NCBI GenBank assembly: GCA_963965975.1
Contig: OZ014420.1
Location: forward strand, 5,110,001-5,174,000
Reading direction: 5' to 3'
Length of the DNA: 64,000 nt
From: Xestospongia bergquistia
Lineage: Eukaryota; Porifera; Demospongiae; Haplosclerida; Petrosiidae
Shown: one piece after another, positions 10,301 to 22,093 of the stretch
How the letters are laid out: the number at the start of each line of letters is the position of its first letter
How positions within the stretch are numbered: the first letter of the stretch is position 1
Translations under genes and position numbers: made by a program
Notes under the pieces: model-generated
What the model saw: the letters and a program-made list of their open reading frames with translations, nothing else
Told to the model about the DNA's origin: nothing
Database searches by the model: none

Positions 10301-13300
10301 TTTTGATATAGCCCTCATTGGAGCTCAGTCAGCAGGTACTTTATTCAGCCAATCAAATAATAAGTGGTTTTCCTTTCATTATAGATAAAGTTATGACTCT
10401 CAGAGTTTAACATATTGTACTACATATATACCATGTAAAACACTTCCCATATTATTTCAAGTTTTTTTCTAAGAGCTCTCTAATGCTTGTGTAGATGGTT
10501 TATGGGGCTTCTCCATACACCTTTCTCTATTTGTTAAAGCCAACCTATGCATTCTTCATCATGGAGGAAAGAAAAGGTTTGATTAATGACAGGGTTCATT
10601 GTTGGCATCAGGGTAATTTTACTGTGCTGTAGATTGAAGATTGTACAGAGATTAAGTCAAGGAAATTTAGTACAAACCCAACTTCTGTCAAGGATAATAA
10701 TACACTTGGAGTCTTACAAGTCAAGTGTGGAGTGGACTATCAGCATCTCCTGTGTATGCTGACAAGTTTACAGGATCTAGATTATCCTTGAGTTGAACTA
10801 CATTTACTAAAAAGCTGTTTGAAGGTCAATTGTATACCTAGTATCCTCCCACCAGTTTGATTTGAATCTATGTAATTGTTTGCAGGTTATTATTGTACTT
10901 CATGGTTTTAAGCAACTCTGACTATTCATCTAGGTTATTTAGACTTAAGAGAAGCCTCTAAATTTTCTTTATAGCAATTGTTTTGCAAATGTAAGTCAGT
11001 ATGTATCCTTCTCAAACTAGGATTCTTATAATACTTTTCTATATATATGGATGGGATATATACCATATATATGACAGCAATACTTGTTCAATGCTAAGTG
11101 TGAAGTTGTCTTCAGTTAACCTTTCATCTCCATTAAAAATTATGCAGGCTACTCAGTACGATAATTACTTGTCATACAAAGTGCAATGTATCAACATTCA
11201 TTAGAAATGGAACTTGCTTGATTGCTCTTGCTGCCCTAAACACTGGAAGATGGTTATGGCAATTGTTAACCCTATAATAATGGTCCTTTCATGGCTTGTC
11301 AGAAATTCACATAATTTTGGTTAGGTATCCTAATTAACCTCAATATGTTTCTGCAAAATTACTGTGGCTGGTTCATTGATCAATCTGGAGAGCTTTTTTA
11401 ACATGTGATTATGCACCTCTGAGAATTAATTGCTATAAAAAACATGAGTGCATTCTTTACATGAGATGAGATGCATTGTATAGAGGATCATGACAAACCT
11501 GGTAACATATACCATCCTGATTTCATGCTAAGTAGACCAGAAATTTCTTATAACAGGCATTGTTGGAGATCGAGAGCGACAAAATTTCCACACAGTCATT
11601 GCTTTTAAAATACTAATCCCTCAAATTTCTATTACAAGTGTATTAACTTTCTTTTTGTATACTTCCATATTTCATGAGTACAAACTGAATAAATAGATAT
11701 TCCACATTAAATATATTTAGCCATTTACCAAACATATAATTTGAATGCACACACACACACACACATATATATGTAATTACACGACATGAATGCACATACA
11801 TATCTTATTATATATGTAATTAATATACCAAATATATATATACACATTAGAACAGAATTAAAGGACAAAAGAACAGGGCTCTCGTTGTGTTGCTGTTACT
11901 CTGAGTTTCACACGTTATGCAATCATCAGAGCTGTCTGAATGACATCGAGCACTCTTCAACAGACTTAGATACTTCAGTATATATACACATTATAAATGT
12001 ATTATATTTGACTAATGTCTAAATATATATATAAGAGTCTTTCTTGTTATTTTTAATTAAATATACTACTAGTTATTTATAATATATTTTACGATACTAT
12101 TCATTTGGTATCATTGTAATTCTTTCTTATAATACATCATTACTTTAAACTATATATAAATTAGTTTACTTATATTTCATGTGTATGCACTATTTCAGGA
12201 TCTGGATCTAGTTTTGGATTGAGCTTTGGATCTAGCTCTGGATCTGGATCTGGCTCTGGATCTAGCTCTGTATCTAGCTCTGGATCTGGCTCTGGATCTG
12301 GCTTAGGGTCTGGCCTAAAGGATAAGTAACTACTTATTAATGGTCAAGATATATATTATTAACAATATTAAAGCATGTGTGTTAAAATAATACTATATCT
12401 AACAATATATATTCAATCCACCAACTGCAATAATAAAATAATCATAAAATTATATCAATATTAAATAACTGATGTAGGTAAATGAAATGAAATGAAATAA
12501 AATGTGCTTCTCAATTATTATTAACAACATCACAACTCTAGAACAATATAACTCTTTGCATATTGTGGACACTCAATATTGTTACAACAAGATTTCTGTT
12601 TAACAGCACTCTGATTTTTCCATCTTAGTGAGCTCTTTGATATTGTTGCTTAAAAATATCTATTTAAACATATTCCTTTAATGTTCCATTCTGCACCTTG
12701 ATTAATTATAAATTAACATGATTAATTAGTAATTTTTGTCTTTAGGGTTTGCACATACAGGCTTTATTTGCAAAAGTTTCTTTTTTTCAATGGTTTCATG
12801 ACCTACTGACTCAAGGATCATTAAAGCTACCATCCTAATTGATTTCTTCTCATATAAAAACTGTTGTGTATATACTGATTACCACTAACAGTGTCACAAT
12901 GATATGTATAACATTAGATTGATGCTTATACATAATAAATTGTTTACATTTACATGTTGGATTAGTTATCATAACTTAGTAAATATAAATATAATAATGA
13001 TATATATACAACTATACATATATATATGTTAACTTGTTCTTCTTCCATTTAGATGTTACAATTTCAAGTGTCTCTTTAACAAAGTCACTAAATTCAGTAC
13101 TTATTGCTGGTGATACAACAACATATACATTTAATTGTTCTGTTAGTGTCCAGTGTACTACACTATATTGTGGTATGGATACTGTCAATATTGAGTGGTC
13201 CTTTAATAATGACCTCATTATTGACACTTCTCCTCTTGTAAACATTACTACTGGAGACACCTCTGTTAATGGTAATGAGACTATACACAGTGTCCTTACT

Positions 13301-16300
13301 ACTGAGGGTACTATTACTACATCACATGCTGGAATGTATCAATGTAGAGCTAACCTGACTAGTAACACTACTGTTGTGATGTCTAATACTGTGACACTCA
13401 ATGTACAAAGTAAGTTATTTACCCTAGCCACTCACTGTGTGGACAAGGGTTACTGTACTTTGTCATGTCTACAGCTACAGAAAAACTGCAAAAGTTAGGT
13501 ACTAGAAAGTCATTGTAGCTAAAAGACTATCAATGGAAGACAAAGCTTAAAAGTCAGAAAGCCATTTCAAAAAAGCACATGCAAGACAAAACAAATGTTT
13601 GCTCCAATAAAACTACTATGGGTACAAAATACACTTCTCTACAATTTCAACATGGGAATTTTTATAAAAACTGAAGTTATAGCAAATTTTATTTACCTTG
13701 ATAGCCTTCTTTGCAGACAATTGTTACAGTAAATAGATACATCTAGGAGCTGTAAGACAACTAAATATATTAAGTGTTATAAAAGCTACACTAAATCTAC
13801 AAAATACACAAGTTAGCAAAGAGATTTTTAAAAGTCTCACAAAACTGCCACTTGGACTGTGACTGTCACTGACACACCCATTACAGTTAAATTGGCCTTT
13901 CCACATCTAGAGTTTTAACACCATCTACCACCTGTACTGTTTACACAAAGCAAAGATGTCTTCGTGCAATACTGTTGCCTATTTTAATCTAAATATTCTG
14001 TTAGTTCTCATGAAGTGGCAGCATGACAATTACAAAGAAACTAACATCACTGCAGTGCTTTTCATTGAAGTTTTGTATACATATGATTGATCACAATTTG
14101 ATTCTATCACTGACACACATCAAAAGCAAATAATTTAATATACTTTTACTGTAAATGCTTTGATGTTAGACTTGACAGATCATACTAGTAGCTTCTACAA
14201 TGTACTTAATGCTTTAACATGACTATAGCTATTAATATGTTTACAGTCCTCAAAAGATTTTGGTAACACAAACACAAAGGCAATTTGAGGTGATTTTTTT
14301 ATGATGTTTTATTAGTTACAATGTAATTACACTTCTTTTTGTCAAGCAGTACAGTATTAAATATTATGATATCCACTAATCATTTAATATACTATTATAA
14401 GTGTCTTAATTGGTGAAAAAACTGTTTTTCATCTACTGAATTTATGACATTATCATCATAATTATGTAAAAAAACAGTACTATATCACATGAGAGTGTAA
14501 ATCAATTACAATCTTGTGCATACATTTTGCTCATAGGAGCATATTATAATCAACTCATTAAAAAAGGTGCTTAATATGTATGTATGGTTTTCAAAAACAT
14601 CACTACTATTGTTAGAAACAAGCATGATAAAGTGAGAAATAAATATGTAAGGATAACATTGCCTAAAAGCTCAGTAACAAGGTAGAGTACATGACATTGT
14701 ATCACTTCATATCAATGATCTTTAAAGAACTATTCATTCAATGTTACATCTATACCTTTTGATTAACTTGATTAATTATGTAGTAATTCTTCTATCTTAG
14801 ATTAATGTCACATCTTCTGAATTTAGACTATACACTTAAGAATTTTATACTTTCTGTTTATTGTCTTCCTTTAGTTCCAGTTCCAGTTGTATCACTCAAT
14901 GATTCTATATCAGTTATTGCTGGAAATACAGCTACTTTTACATGTACTATCACAGTGTCTAACTTAGTTGATAATAATGATCTAAATGGTCTCTCATTGG
15001 CTAGTACTATATTCAGTCCATCTGGTGGTAATATGAACACACTGTCACAAAGTGGTCATGTCTTCACTGTACAATATACTATATCTAATGTCAATACTAG
15101 TAATGCTGGAGTGTATACCTGTCAGACTATGATACAACATAATGATAGTAAGATACTGACATCATCTACTGGTAATGATACTGGAACTCTCTATGTTATC
15201 AGTAAGTATATATTATAAATACTATACAATCTAAACAATATCATATATAACTAAATATATAGAATAACCTGGAAAGAGTTGATAATATGTTTGATCTAAT
15301 GCTTTTGTTAAGGCTTAATAGTGCTCCAATAGTAGTAATGTTTTGAGAACTGTATTTTACAATTTAGCATCTTCATACTTTCATTGTTTGTACTGACTCT
15401 AACATGTTATCAGAACACATAGCATGCAATGATTATCAATACTTATACCACTCAACAAACCACTTCAGTGTTCCAGCATCAATCTTTGTTGAAATATCTT
15501 TACTGGATTATCTAATGTACGTAGAACACCAAATGTTCTATATTTTAATATTTTTATTATTATTGTGGTTATTTAGCCCCACATACACATGGTCATGTCA
15601 TGAAAGCATGACTATAATCATTATTCTAAGGAAAAAAGACTTGTTGTTGACATACCACAGCTTCTGACAAATCATTAGGTGTACTCAAGCAAATTTCCCT
15701 TAAAATAATCTTATGGTGATTTTTACAAGTATAATTTTGTTAACATTACTATTGTTTTTATTATCTTCTTTTAGTTCCAGTTCCAGTTGTATCACTTAAT
15801 GATTCTATATCAGTTATTGCTGGAAATACAGCTACTTTTATATGTACTATCATTGTGTCTGACTTAGTTGATAATAATGATCTAAATGGTCTCTCATTGG
15901 TTAATACTACATTCAGTCCATCTGGTGGTAAAATGAACACTCCATCACAAAATCATCATGTCTTCATTGTACAATATACTATATCTAATGTCAATACTAG
16001 TAATGCTGGAGTGTATACCTGTCAGACTATGATACAACATAATGATAGTAACATACTGACATCATCTACTGGTAATGATACTGGAACTCTCTCTGTTCAA
16101 AGTAAGTATACACTATAAGTACTATACAATCTAAACAATATCATACGTTGCTTTATATATATAGGATAACTTGGAATTAAAGAGTTAATGATATATTACT
16201 GGTAAATAGTGCCCTGAAATGGTTTATTCTTTTTTCATCTTAAGGAAGAAATAGTAGCTATAGAATTTCCATTTATCTATGAAGATGTTTAAGAATTGTA

Positions 16301-19300
16301 TTTTTCATTTTGACAATCTTAGCATCTTCACACCATAGTGGGTTATACTGACTCTAACATGTTATCAACAGACTGCTTTAGTGACCCAGTATCAATTCGA
16401 TCTTTATTGGATGATGTAATATATATGGAACAACATGTGGTCTGTGCTGTAATGTTATTATTTTTATTATTATTGTGGTCATTTTGTCCCTTGTACATAG
16501 TAATCCCATAAAGTGAATCAACAAAGGTGTGGTTATTGTTAATTGCTGAATTCATGATAGACTAGGTATGAGACTATGTACAAGTAACATATAGTAAATA
16601 CATATGCCTATATAATAGGAAAACACTTACCAGGTTTTGTGCATTTGTAGATATTCTGACTGTTGTGAGTTCCATAAACTTTCTAGATAAAATGTTGCTA
16701 TTGTATAACCTAAACAGTAAAAAGTTTTTTTTGTTTTTTACTCTGATTCTTAAGCTTAATATATATAACTGTAAAACTTGATTGGTTGATTTAACTATTA
16801 TTTGGTTACACAGATTGCAAGTACATATTTGTTTTTGTTGAAAACATAAGCATAATACTGTTTTTGTTACTAATAATTATGTAACTGCATAACAATCATT
16901 TTCTTATTACATTAGTAGTCAAAATAGTATTGTGTTTACTTTTTGAATAAGCAACTTGTATATCCTGGTATTAGTTTGAATGTTGTATTCGTTATCTTCT
17001 TTTAGTTCCAGTTCCAGTTGTATCACTCAATGATTCTATATCAGTTATTGCTGGAAATACAGCTACTTTTACATGTACTATCACAGTGTCTAACTTAGTT
17101 GATAATAATGATCTAAATGGTCTCTCATTGGCTAGTACAATGTTCAGTCCATCTGGTGGCAAAATGAACACTCCATCACAAAATGATCATGTCTTCATTG
17201 TACAATATACTATATCTAATATCAATACTAGTAATGCTGGAGTGTATACCTGTCAGACTATGATACAACATAGTGATAGTAACATAATGACATCATCTAT
17301 TGGTAATGATACTGGAACTCTCTACGTTATCAGTAAGTACATTTAAACAGTAATACTAAATATTGTTATAGTACTAATAAGTGACATTATATGTCAGTTG
17401 ATAAGTGTATTTACACTATTTCTACTCTTTATTCCTTAGTAATAAATGACACTGTTACTCCAACTTATGTCATACATTTGAACACACAAAAAATAGCAAC
17501 AACAATACCTCTGAACATTGCAAATTAAAAGTTATCTATAGGCTACAACCCTATGCTGGGCATTTCATATTTTTGTCAGGTGGCCTAGAAATGCTCAAAC
17601 ATTAAATATTTATTTTATTTTAAAAATATTGTTTTTTTCCTAAGACTACTTTGGTCATTCGTTATAACATTATATATATAGGTATGTAAATCACACTAAT
17701 TTATTACATTGTTATATGTAACTTCAAGTAACCAATTAAATTAAGCTGAAAGCATTGGCTGCTAATACAAACTGCAGCAATCCAATGAATTTATGACTTC
17801 CACAAGTGCTACAACTAAAAGCATGATTGATCTTTAATATTCTAAGGATAGGAATAAAAGACTCGTTGTTGACATGCTATAGCTTCTGCCAAATCACCAA
17901 GTGTTAACATTACTCTGTTTTACTCATGAAATGTTCCTCTAAATAATCTTAGGATAATTTTTAGAATTATAATTTTGTTAGGATTACTGTTGTTTTAATT
18001 TTCTTCCTTTAGTTCCAGTTCCAGTTGTATCACTCAATAATATATCAGTTATTGCTGGAAATACAGCTACTTTTACATGTACTATCACAGTATCTAACTT
18101 AGTTGATAACAATGATCTAAATGGTCTCTCATTGACTAGTATTATGTTCAGTCCATCTGGTGGTAATATGAACACGCTGTCACAAAGTGGTCATGTCTTT
18201 TTTATACAATATACTATATCTAATGTCAATACTAGTAATGCTGGAGTGTATACCTGTCAGACTATGATACAACATAATGATAGTAAGATACTGACATCAT
18301 CTACTAGTAATGATACTGGAACTCTCTATGTTATCAGTAAGTACATTTAAACAGTAATACTAAATATTGTTATTGAACTAATAAGTGACATTATATGTTA
18401 GTTGATTAGTCTATTTATAATCTATTCTTTAGTAATAAATGTCACTGTTACTCCAACTGATGTGATATGTTTGAATACACCACCTTATGATATGTTCAGT
18501 CTTAACTGTGTAATTGATATTACTTCTACTTATAATACAGACTCTGTTATATTTTTATGGCCCCAAGAAGATAAATATGGAGTTGGAAATGTTATGAATA
18601 ATAGACTTGAGAGTAGTTTAACTGTTCATGGTATATCATCTGGTACATTTATTTTCACTTGTAATGCTAATGTTACTATTATTGGAGCTACTGGTACAGC
18701 AATAACTACAGATAGTGTCACAGTTATTGTTAAAGGTATAGCTATATACTCAATATATTAACATGACATATATACTAATTATTCTAGGTCCTGCTGTTCC
18801 AGTACAACCTGTACTTAGAACAGTTAGTGTAACTCCTACTACAGTTACCATCTCTTGGACTATACCTCAAGTATCATATACACCAGAGAATTATACTGTA
18901 ATATTTGGTACATCAATGGATGAACTAAATATGATCAGTAGTGTTGTTAATACTAACAATATTGACAGCTTACAGTTCATAACAGCTACTAATATACAAT
19001 ACAATGTGACAATACAAGGACTAAATATCAGTGTTATGTATTATTATCAAGTGCAATCTCTCAATACTATTGGTAAAAGCTACAGTAGTATTAGTAAATT
19101 TACTACTTTAGAATCAGGTAAAATCACTTTCTTTTATTATTTTATTATTACTGACCATACATAGCTCCTAGTAAACCTACTAATGTGAAATTAACAAGTC
19201 TCAGCTCAATTTCACTCTATCTCTCATGGGAACCACCATCTCAACCTAATGGAGTCATCATTGACTATAACTACATATGTTCTGATGATAATGCTACAAT

Positions 19301-20927
19301 GTCTTATTATAGAAGTGATATGATGACTTATAGTTCATCATTGAGGAATGCTACACTCACTGGACTAGAACCATTTAGACAATATACATGTAATGTAACT
19401 GCTGCTACAGCTGCAGGAGTGGGACCTCCTGCTTGTGTAAGTAATGTTACTGGACAAGCTGGTATGTAGTCATTATTAAATCATTGATTATATTGTGTGT
19501 TTGTCAGCTCCTAGTGGTCCTCCTCTCTCCATTACTGTCACATCAAGTCAACCTAATGTATTTACTTTATCTTGGACTCCTCCTGATATGTCATTACAAA
19601 ATGGTATCATTATAAGTTATACCTATTACTGTATTGAGTTGGGAAAAAGTAATGAAGTAGATAGAAGAACTGTTACAAGTACCACTGCTGTCATTGATAA
19701 TATGATGGTTAAAGCCTACACTGAGTATATTTGTTTTGTAAGTGCTGCAACTAAAGTTGGTTCAGGTCCTAATAGAAATGTTACTGGTAGAACTGCTGAA
19801 GATAGTATGTGCATAAATTGTTATTGTTATAATTATTATTATATTATTATTAAATTATATAGTTCCCAGTACAGTGACATATCTAAGAGTCTCATCTCTC
19901 TCCAATACATCCTTCAATATTTCGTGGAGTCAACCAGCTCTACCTAATGGTATCATTACTTCATATATTGTTATAGTGACATACTATACTAATGGTACTA
20001 TTGCTGGTAGTAGTACTGTTAATGGTACTATGCTATATGTCATTATTAGTGGATTAGGTAAGTGTTTTATATTGTAAAAGCTATTGTGTTATCTTCTACT
20101 CTTAGCTAAGTATGTTCCTTATAATATCAGTGTGAGTGCAACTACTAGTGCTGGAAATGGATCAGAAGTGACACTAACTGCTTTCACAAAGGAAGGAGGT
20201 ATAACATGATTTAATAAAAGATACATTTTATTGAGTCAATTCTTTGCCCAGCTCCTCCAGCTATTAAAGGACTCAATGCTACTCGTATCAATGACACAGC
20301 AATATATGTGACTTGGTATCCATTAGTACATATAAATGGTTTTGTTGGTAACTATACTGTCATATTAAATGGATCTGAGTATTCATTAATGAAGATTGTC
20401 CCATTTACTCACGCAAGTGTAGTCTTTATTAACTTGCAGTCAAATGTAGCTTTTACTGTGATGATATATGCCAGTACTACTGGAGGAGGAAAAGGTGAAC
20501 CAACCATTATAATAGTTGATCCTCTACAATCAACTTTACCAACAAAAAGTAAGTGTTAATTTGATAGTTTAGGTATTATGTATTATTGTATTAGACATTT
20601 CTGACAAGAACAATGCAGGTATTGCTATATTGGGTACAATAATAGCAGTTGTCGTTTTCATTTTTGCCAATATATGTGTGCTGCTAAGTTTGTGCATGTA
20701 AGTTTTATTATTACAGCGCATAGTTATAATGGATATCATCCCTTTTAAGGATGCGACATCCACCATGTGGTAAGAGTGAAGAGGGAACAAGTCCTGTTTA
20801 TGATGCTCCTGATTGTGATATTAAATCAAACGTACCTGCCGACACTTTAAATATAGAAATGATATCATGTAATGATTATTATACTCCTGCAGAACAGTCA
20901 GACAAAGAATCACTCATAAATAAATAA
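7330..20927 (+). CDS. Receptor gene 1: SMB-like/Ig/FN3 type I membrane protein
   Basis: Splice model by hand. Exons: 7330-7399, 9636-9746, 9804-9998, 12199-12321, 13053-13409, 14875-15201, 15775-16101, 17006-17332, 18013-18336, 18433-18735, 18788-19117, 19165-19461, 19508-19804, 19863-20057, 20106-20198, 20252-20548, 20595-20697, 20750-20927. The sum is 4254 nt (1417 residues). Exons except the last two keep phase 1. Order: signal peptide 1-23, Ser/Thr stretch, somatomedin-B-like domain 61-125, Gly-Ser linker 126-166, Ig 167-285, four related Ig domains 286-720, a further Ig 721-821, five FN3 domains 822-1324, transmembrane helix about 1335-1357, and a short tail with one YDAP. The donor after the Gly-Ser exon is AT instead of GT, so that exon may be skipped, which stays in frame. 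No kinase or other enzyme domain. Likely a cell-surface recognition or adhesion receptor (inference). Confidence 0.8.
8880..9480 (+). mobile_element. Decayed retroelement-like coding remnant with 2A-like relic, intron 1 of gene 1
   Basis: An open stretch 8930-9271 contains NVESNSDPS (about 9099-9130) followed by KCPNCEK and CGTCN cysteine pairs. The homologous sequence in gene 2 reads ILLSGDVESNSDPS at 25322-25360. This resembles the 2A-like D-V-E-x-N-P-G-P motif known near the N-terminus of some non-LTR retrotransposon proteins, with the Pro-Gly changed. It lies in intron 1 and predates the unit 1/unit 2 duplication. Confidence 0.5.
9508..9586 (+). repeat. 79-nt near-perfect hairpin in intron 1 of gene 1
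   Basis: tagctttagtagtactctc pairs with gagagtactactatagcta at the far end, and the centre ctttgccaaag is itself palindromic. The stem is about 38 bp with three or four mismatches and almost no loop. Gene 2 keeps only a degenerate half (about 25820-25860). It could be a small foldback, or a precursor-like hairpin if transcribed; the minimal loop argues against an ordinary microRNA. Confidence 0.6.
9636..9746 (+). CDS. Exon 2 of gene 1, Ser/Thr-rich stretch
   Basis: Acceptor tatag at 9631-9635, donor gtaagt at 9747, 111 nt, phase 1-1. It encodes about 37 residues rich in Thr and Ser (NETTSNTPII, SSTVTSSLSSAIV), mucin-like and a likely O-glycosylation site. No counterpart remains in gene 2, where about 1 kb of unrelated DNA lies at the matching place. 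Confidence 0.7.
9804..9998 (+). CDS. Exon 3 of gene 1, somatomedin-B-like domain
   Basis: Acceptor gttag, donor gtaaga, 195 nt, phase 1-1. The core CYCDEVCYHFGDCCNDI fits the somatomedin B signature (C-x-C-D-x2-C-x3-G-D-C-C-x-D); ten cysteines lie in the exon. Such domains occur in vitronectin and ENPP enzymes and mediate protein binding. It is followed by a Ser/Thr/Pro linker. Only gene 1 keeps this domain. Confidence 0.82.
10060..11460 (+). mobile_element. Decayed retroelement-like coding remnant, intron 3 of gene 1
   Basis: No intact frame, but short translated runs match the homologous part of gene 2 (26925-28400): a zinc-finger-like C-P-L segment, a HHGG..R.L.IDRV region, TSVKDNNTLGVLQVK, and an IHLGxLxLRE segment near 10930. 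The pattern resembles eroded retroelement polyprotein. It is interrupted by exons 2-3 in unit 1 and by unrelated DNA in unit 2. Confidence 0.4.
12199..12321 (+). CDS. Exon 4 of gene 1, Gly-Ser repeat linker (donor mutated)
   Basis: Built of GGATCT/GGCTCT/AGCTCT hexamers encoding GSGSSFGLSFGSSSGSGSGS and more: a minisatellite-like linker of about 41 residues. The homologous gene 2 exon ends TTAAGTG with donor gtaagt; here the matching place reads CTAAAGG followed by ataagt, so GT has become AT. A nearby AAgtaact donor at 12326 would shift the frame of all downstream Ig exons. Skipping the exon keeps the frame. Confidence 0.6.
13053..13409 (+). CDS. Exon 5 of gene 1, N-terminal Ig domain
   Basis: 357 nt, phase 1-1. 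V-type Ig features: FNCSVSVQC, VNIEWSFNN (core Trp), and SHAGMYQCRANL with the C-terminal cysteine. An extra Cys pair (VQC..LYCG) is present. The homologue in gene 2 is 29839-30195; gene 3 has lost it. Confidence 0.85.
14875..18336 (+). CDS. Four near-identical Ig exons of gene 1 (type B)
   Basis: Exons 14875-15201, 15775-16101, 17006-17332 and 18013-18336, each 324-327 nt, starting at cttttag/TTCCAGTTCCAGTTGTATC and phase 1-1. Each encodes IPVPVVSLNDSISVIAGNTA, a first Cys (TFTCTITV), NAGVYTCQTMIQH with the second Cys, and GNDTGTLYVI. The usual core Trp is absent. The coding copies differ at few positions while the introns differ in length and content. The fourth lacks one codon (SLNNISV). 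Confidence 0.88.
17440..17530 (+). pseudogene. Pseudo-exon of the type-C Ig, gene 1
   Basis: After attccttag the sequence copies the start of the 18433 Ig exon (TAATAAATGACACTGTTACTCC) for about 65 bp, then breaks off and gains stops. Copies at 33885 and 36623 show the same decay. Confidence 0.7.
18433..18735 (+). CDS. Type-C Ig exon of gene 1
   Basis: 303 nt, phase 1-1. Ig-like pair of cysteines in MFSLNCVIDI and GTFIFTCNANV with a Trp in VIFLWPQED. Follows the last type-B Ig and precedes the FN3 block in genes 1-3. Confidence 0.8.
18788..20548 (+). CDS. Five FN3 domains of gene 1
   Basis: FN3-1 18788-19117, FN3-2 19165-19461, FN3-3 19508-19804, FN3-4 split over 19863-20057 and 20106-20198, FN3-5 20252-20548. 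All phase 1-1 with introns of 46-58 bp. FN3 hallmarks: TTVTISWTIPQ, LYLSWEPPSQPNG, LTLSWTPPDM-like, FNISWSQPALPNG, IYVTWYPLV, and the F-strand Tyr (YYYQVQS, YTCNVTA, YICFVSAA). Many N-glycosylation sites (N-x-S/T). Confidence 0.9.
20595..20927 (+). CDS. Transmembrane exon and short tail of gene 1
   Basis: 20595-20697 encodes a helix (GIAILGTIIAVVVFIFANIC) and ends in phase 2 before gtaagt. Exon 20750-20927 begins after ttttaag and encodes MRHPPCGKSEEG, one YDAP motif, NDYYTP, and stops at 20925-20927. The long YxxP-rich part seen in gene 2 is missing. Confidence 0.8.
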
Positions 20928-20992
20928 ATTATAAAGCTAAATTATTTTAGAAACAGTTGCTCATTGTTGTCGTGTTATTTTTTAAGAGTTCG

Positions 20993-20998
20993 AATAAA
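20993..20998 (+). terminator. Polyadenylation signal of gene 1
   Basis: AATAAA 66 bp after the stop codon; the same place carries AATAAA after genes 2 and 3. Confidence 0.6.
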
Positions 20999-21008
20999 GT
21001 CTAACAAG

Positions 21009-21960
21009 ATTCATTAGCTAAGGGAGTGACTTTATCATAGCACAACTGGTCTTCTTTGCAGTCTAGTATGTAGTACTGTGCCATTAACAGAACTCTAGTG
21101 ATTATATTCCTTACAGTAAAAGCTGGAAATAGAGTTTAATTAGACACAGACGTGACAGGAGGGAAGGATGAAATTGATGAGAGACATTACAGCTTTAAGT
21201 ACTACAGTGATAATGAGGTCTTGTCTGCTCATACTAACCATTACTGTTATTATAGATTGGTTAATTAAATAATAAGTACTACTTTCTTCTTGATTCTAAT
21301 GGCAATCATCAAGTAAAGGAACTAATTGGTGGAGAGATCCAACGTCATACCAATTATCTTAAATCAGAGCAAGAGGTATTGTGTGGATAATTACATAATA
21401 ATGAATGTCATGATGATCATAAGCTTTAACTAGTTCCTTACTATATTTATATGTGCTGTATCATCATTCAGTTGTTGCATTTTTATTATAGAAGGAACTA
21501 TATATTATTGGAAACACTATATTTCAAACAATCTAGTGTAGCAAGCTGAACTAAATGTATATGATATCAATTAACACTATAAATACTGTATGCTGGATCA
21601 ATAACATTTAAAATGCCATTTACAATTTTGTTTCACATTATACTTTCTCTGGATAAGTTCTTGATATATATAATAATTGTTGTTATTCAAAGACATCAGA
21701 TAGAATTAAGATGTTTTATTAGCACTTAATTAGGCTGATTGCATGGACAGATTACAGCTGGAGCACTGTCATAGTCTCCAGATGTCTTCCTTTCCAGAAA
21801 CATTATAGCAACATGATCCCAATCAAAAGGATAATGTACATTTACAACAATGCTAGTCAAAAGACTTTATTAATTAAATTTGTTTCTATGTTTATAATAT
21901 TATAATAAATACAAACCACAAAGTATAGCTCTCTTGACTGATTCTATAGGTAAATTGATC
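21009..21960 (+). pseudogene. Decayed convertase 5' fragment after gene 1
   Basis: Starts with the convertase promoter block (attcattagctaagggagtg at 21009), then remnants of exon 1 (ACAGGAGGGAAGGA) and exon 2 at 21256-21375, which keeps its donor-side wording (SEQE then gt) but carries TAA for a Ser codon. Intron 2 is alignable to about 21958, where homology to the intact gene stops at the exon 3 acceptor. Confidence 0.8.
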
Positions 21961-21984
21961 CATTAGAAACAAGACAATTTATGT

Positions 21985-22093
21985 TAGTAGAGCCATCCAA
22001 TGGACCAAAGGAAACAAGTACATATCTGCCATGAGAACCTTCAGGTACTTCAATAAATACTCTTACCATTGTCTTCAGATACCATCACTTCAA
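21985..22093 (-). other. Conserved minus-strand open segment (unit 1 copy)
   Basis: Minus strand encodes IEVPEGSHGRYVLVSFGPL and DGSTNINCLVSNGSIYL in one frame. The leading SEDNG part is shifted relative to the 835-933 copy. Confidence 0.35.

Noticed and set aside
13012-13260. Minus-strand ORF over the N-terminal Ig exon (and its copy at 29786-30031)
   Set aside because: Antisense shadow of a well-supported Ig exon.
18433-20927. Receptor kinase interpretation of the genes
   Set aside because: No kinase motifs (GxGxxG, HRD, DFG) follow the transmembrane exons; the tails end within about 120 residues and convertase sequence begins soon after.
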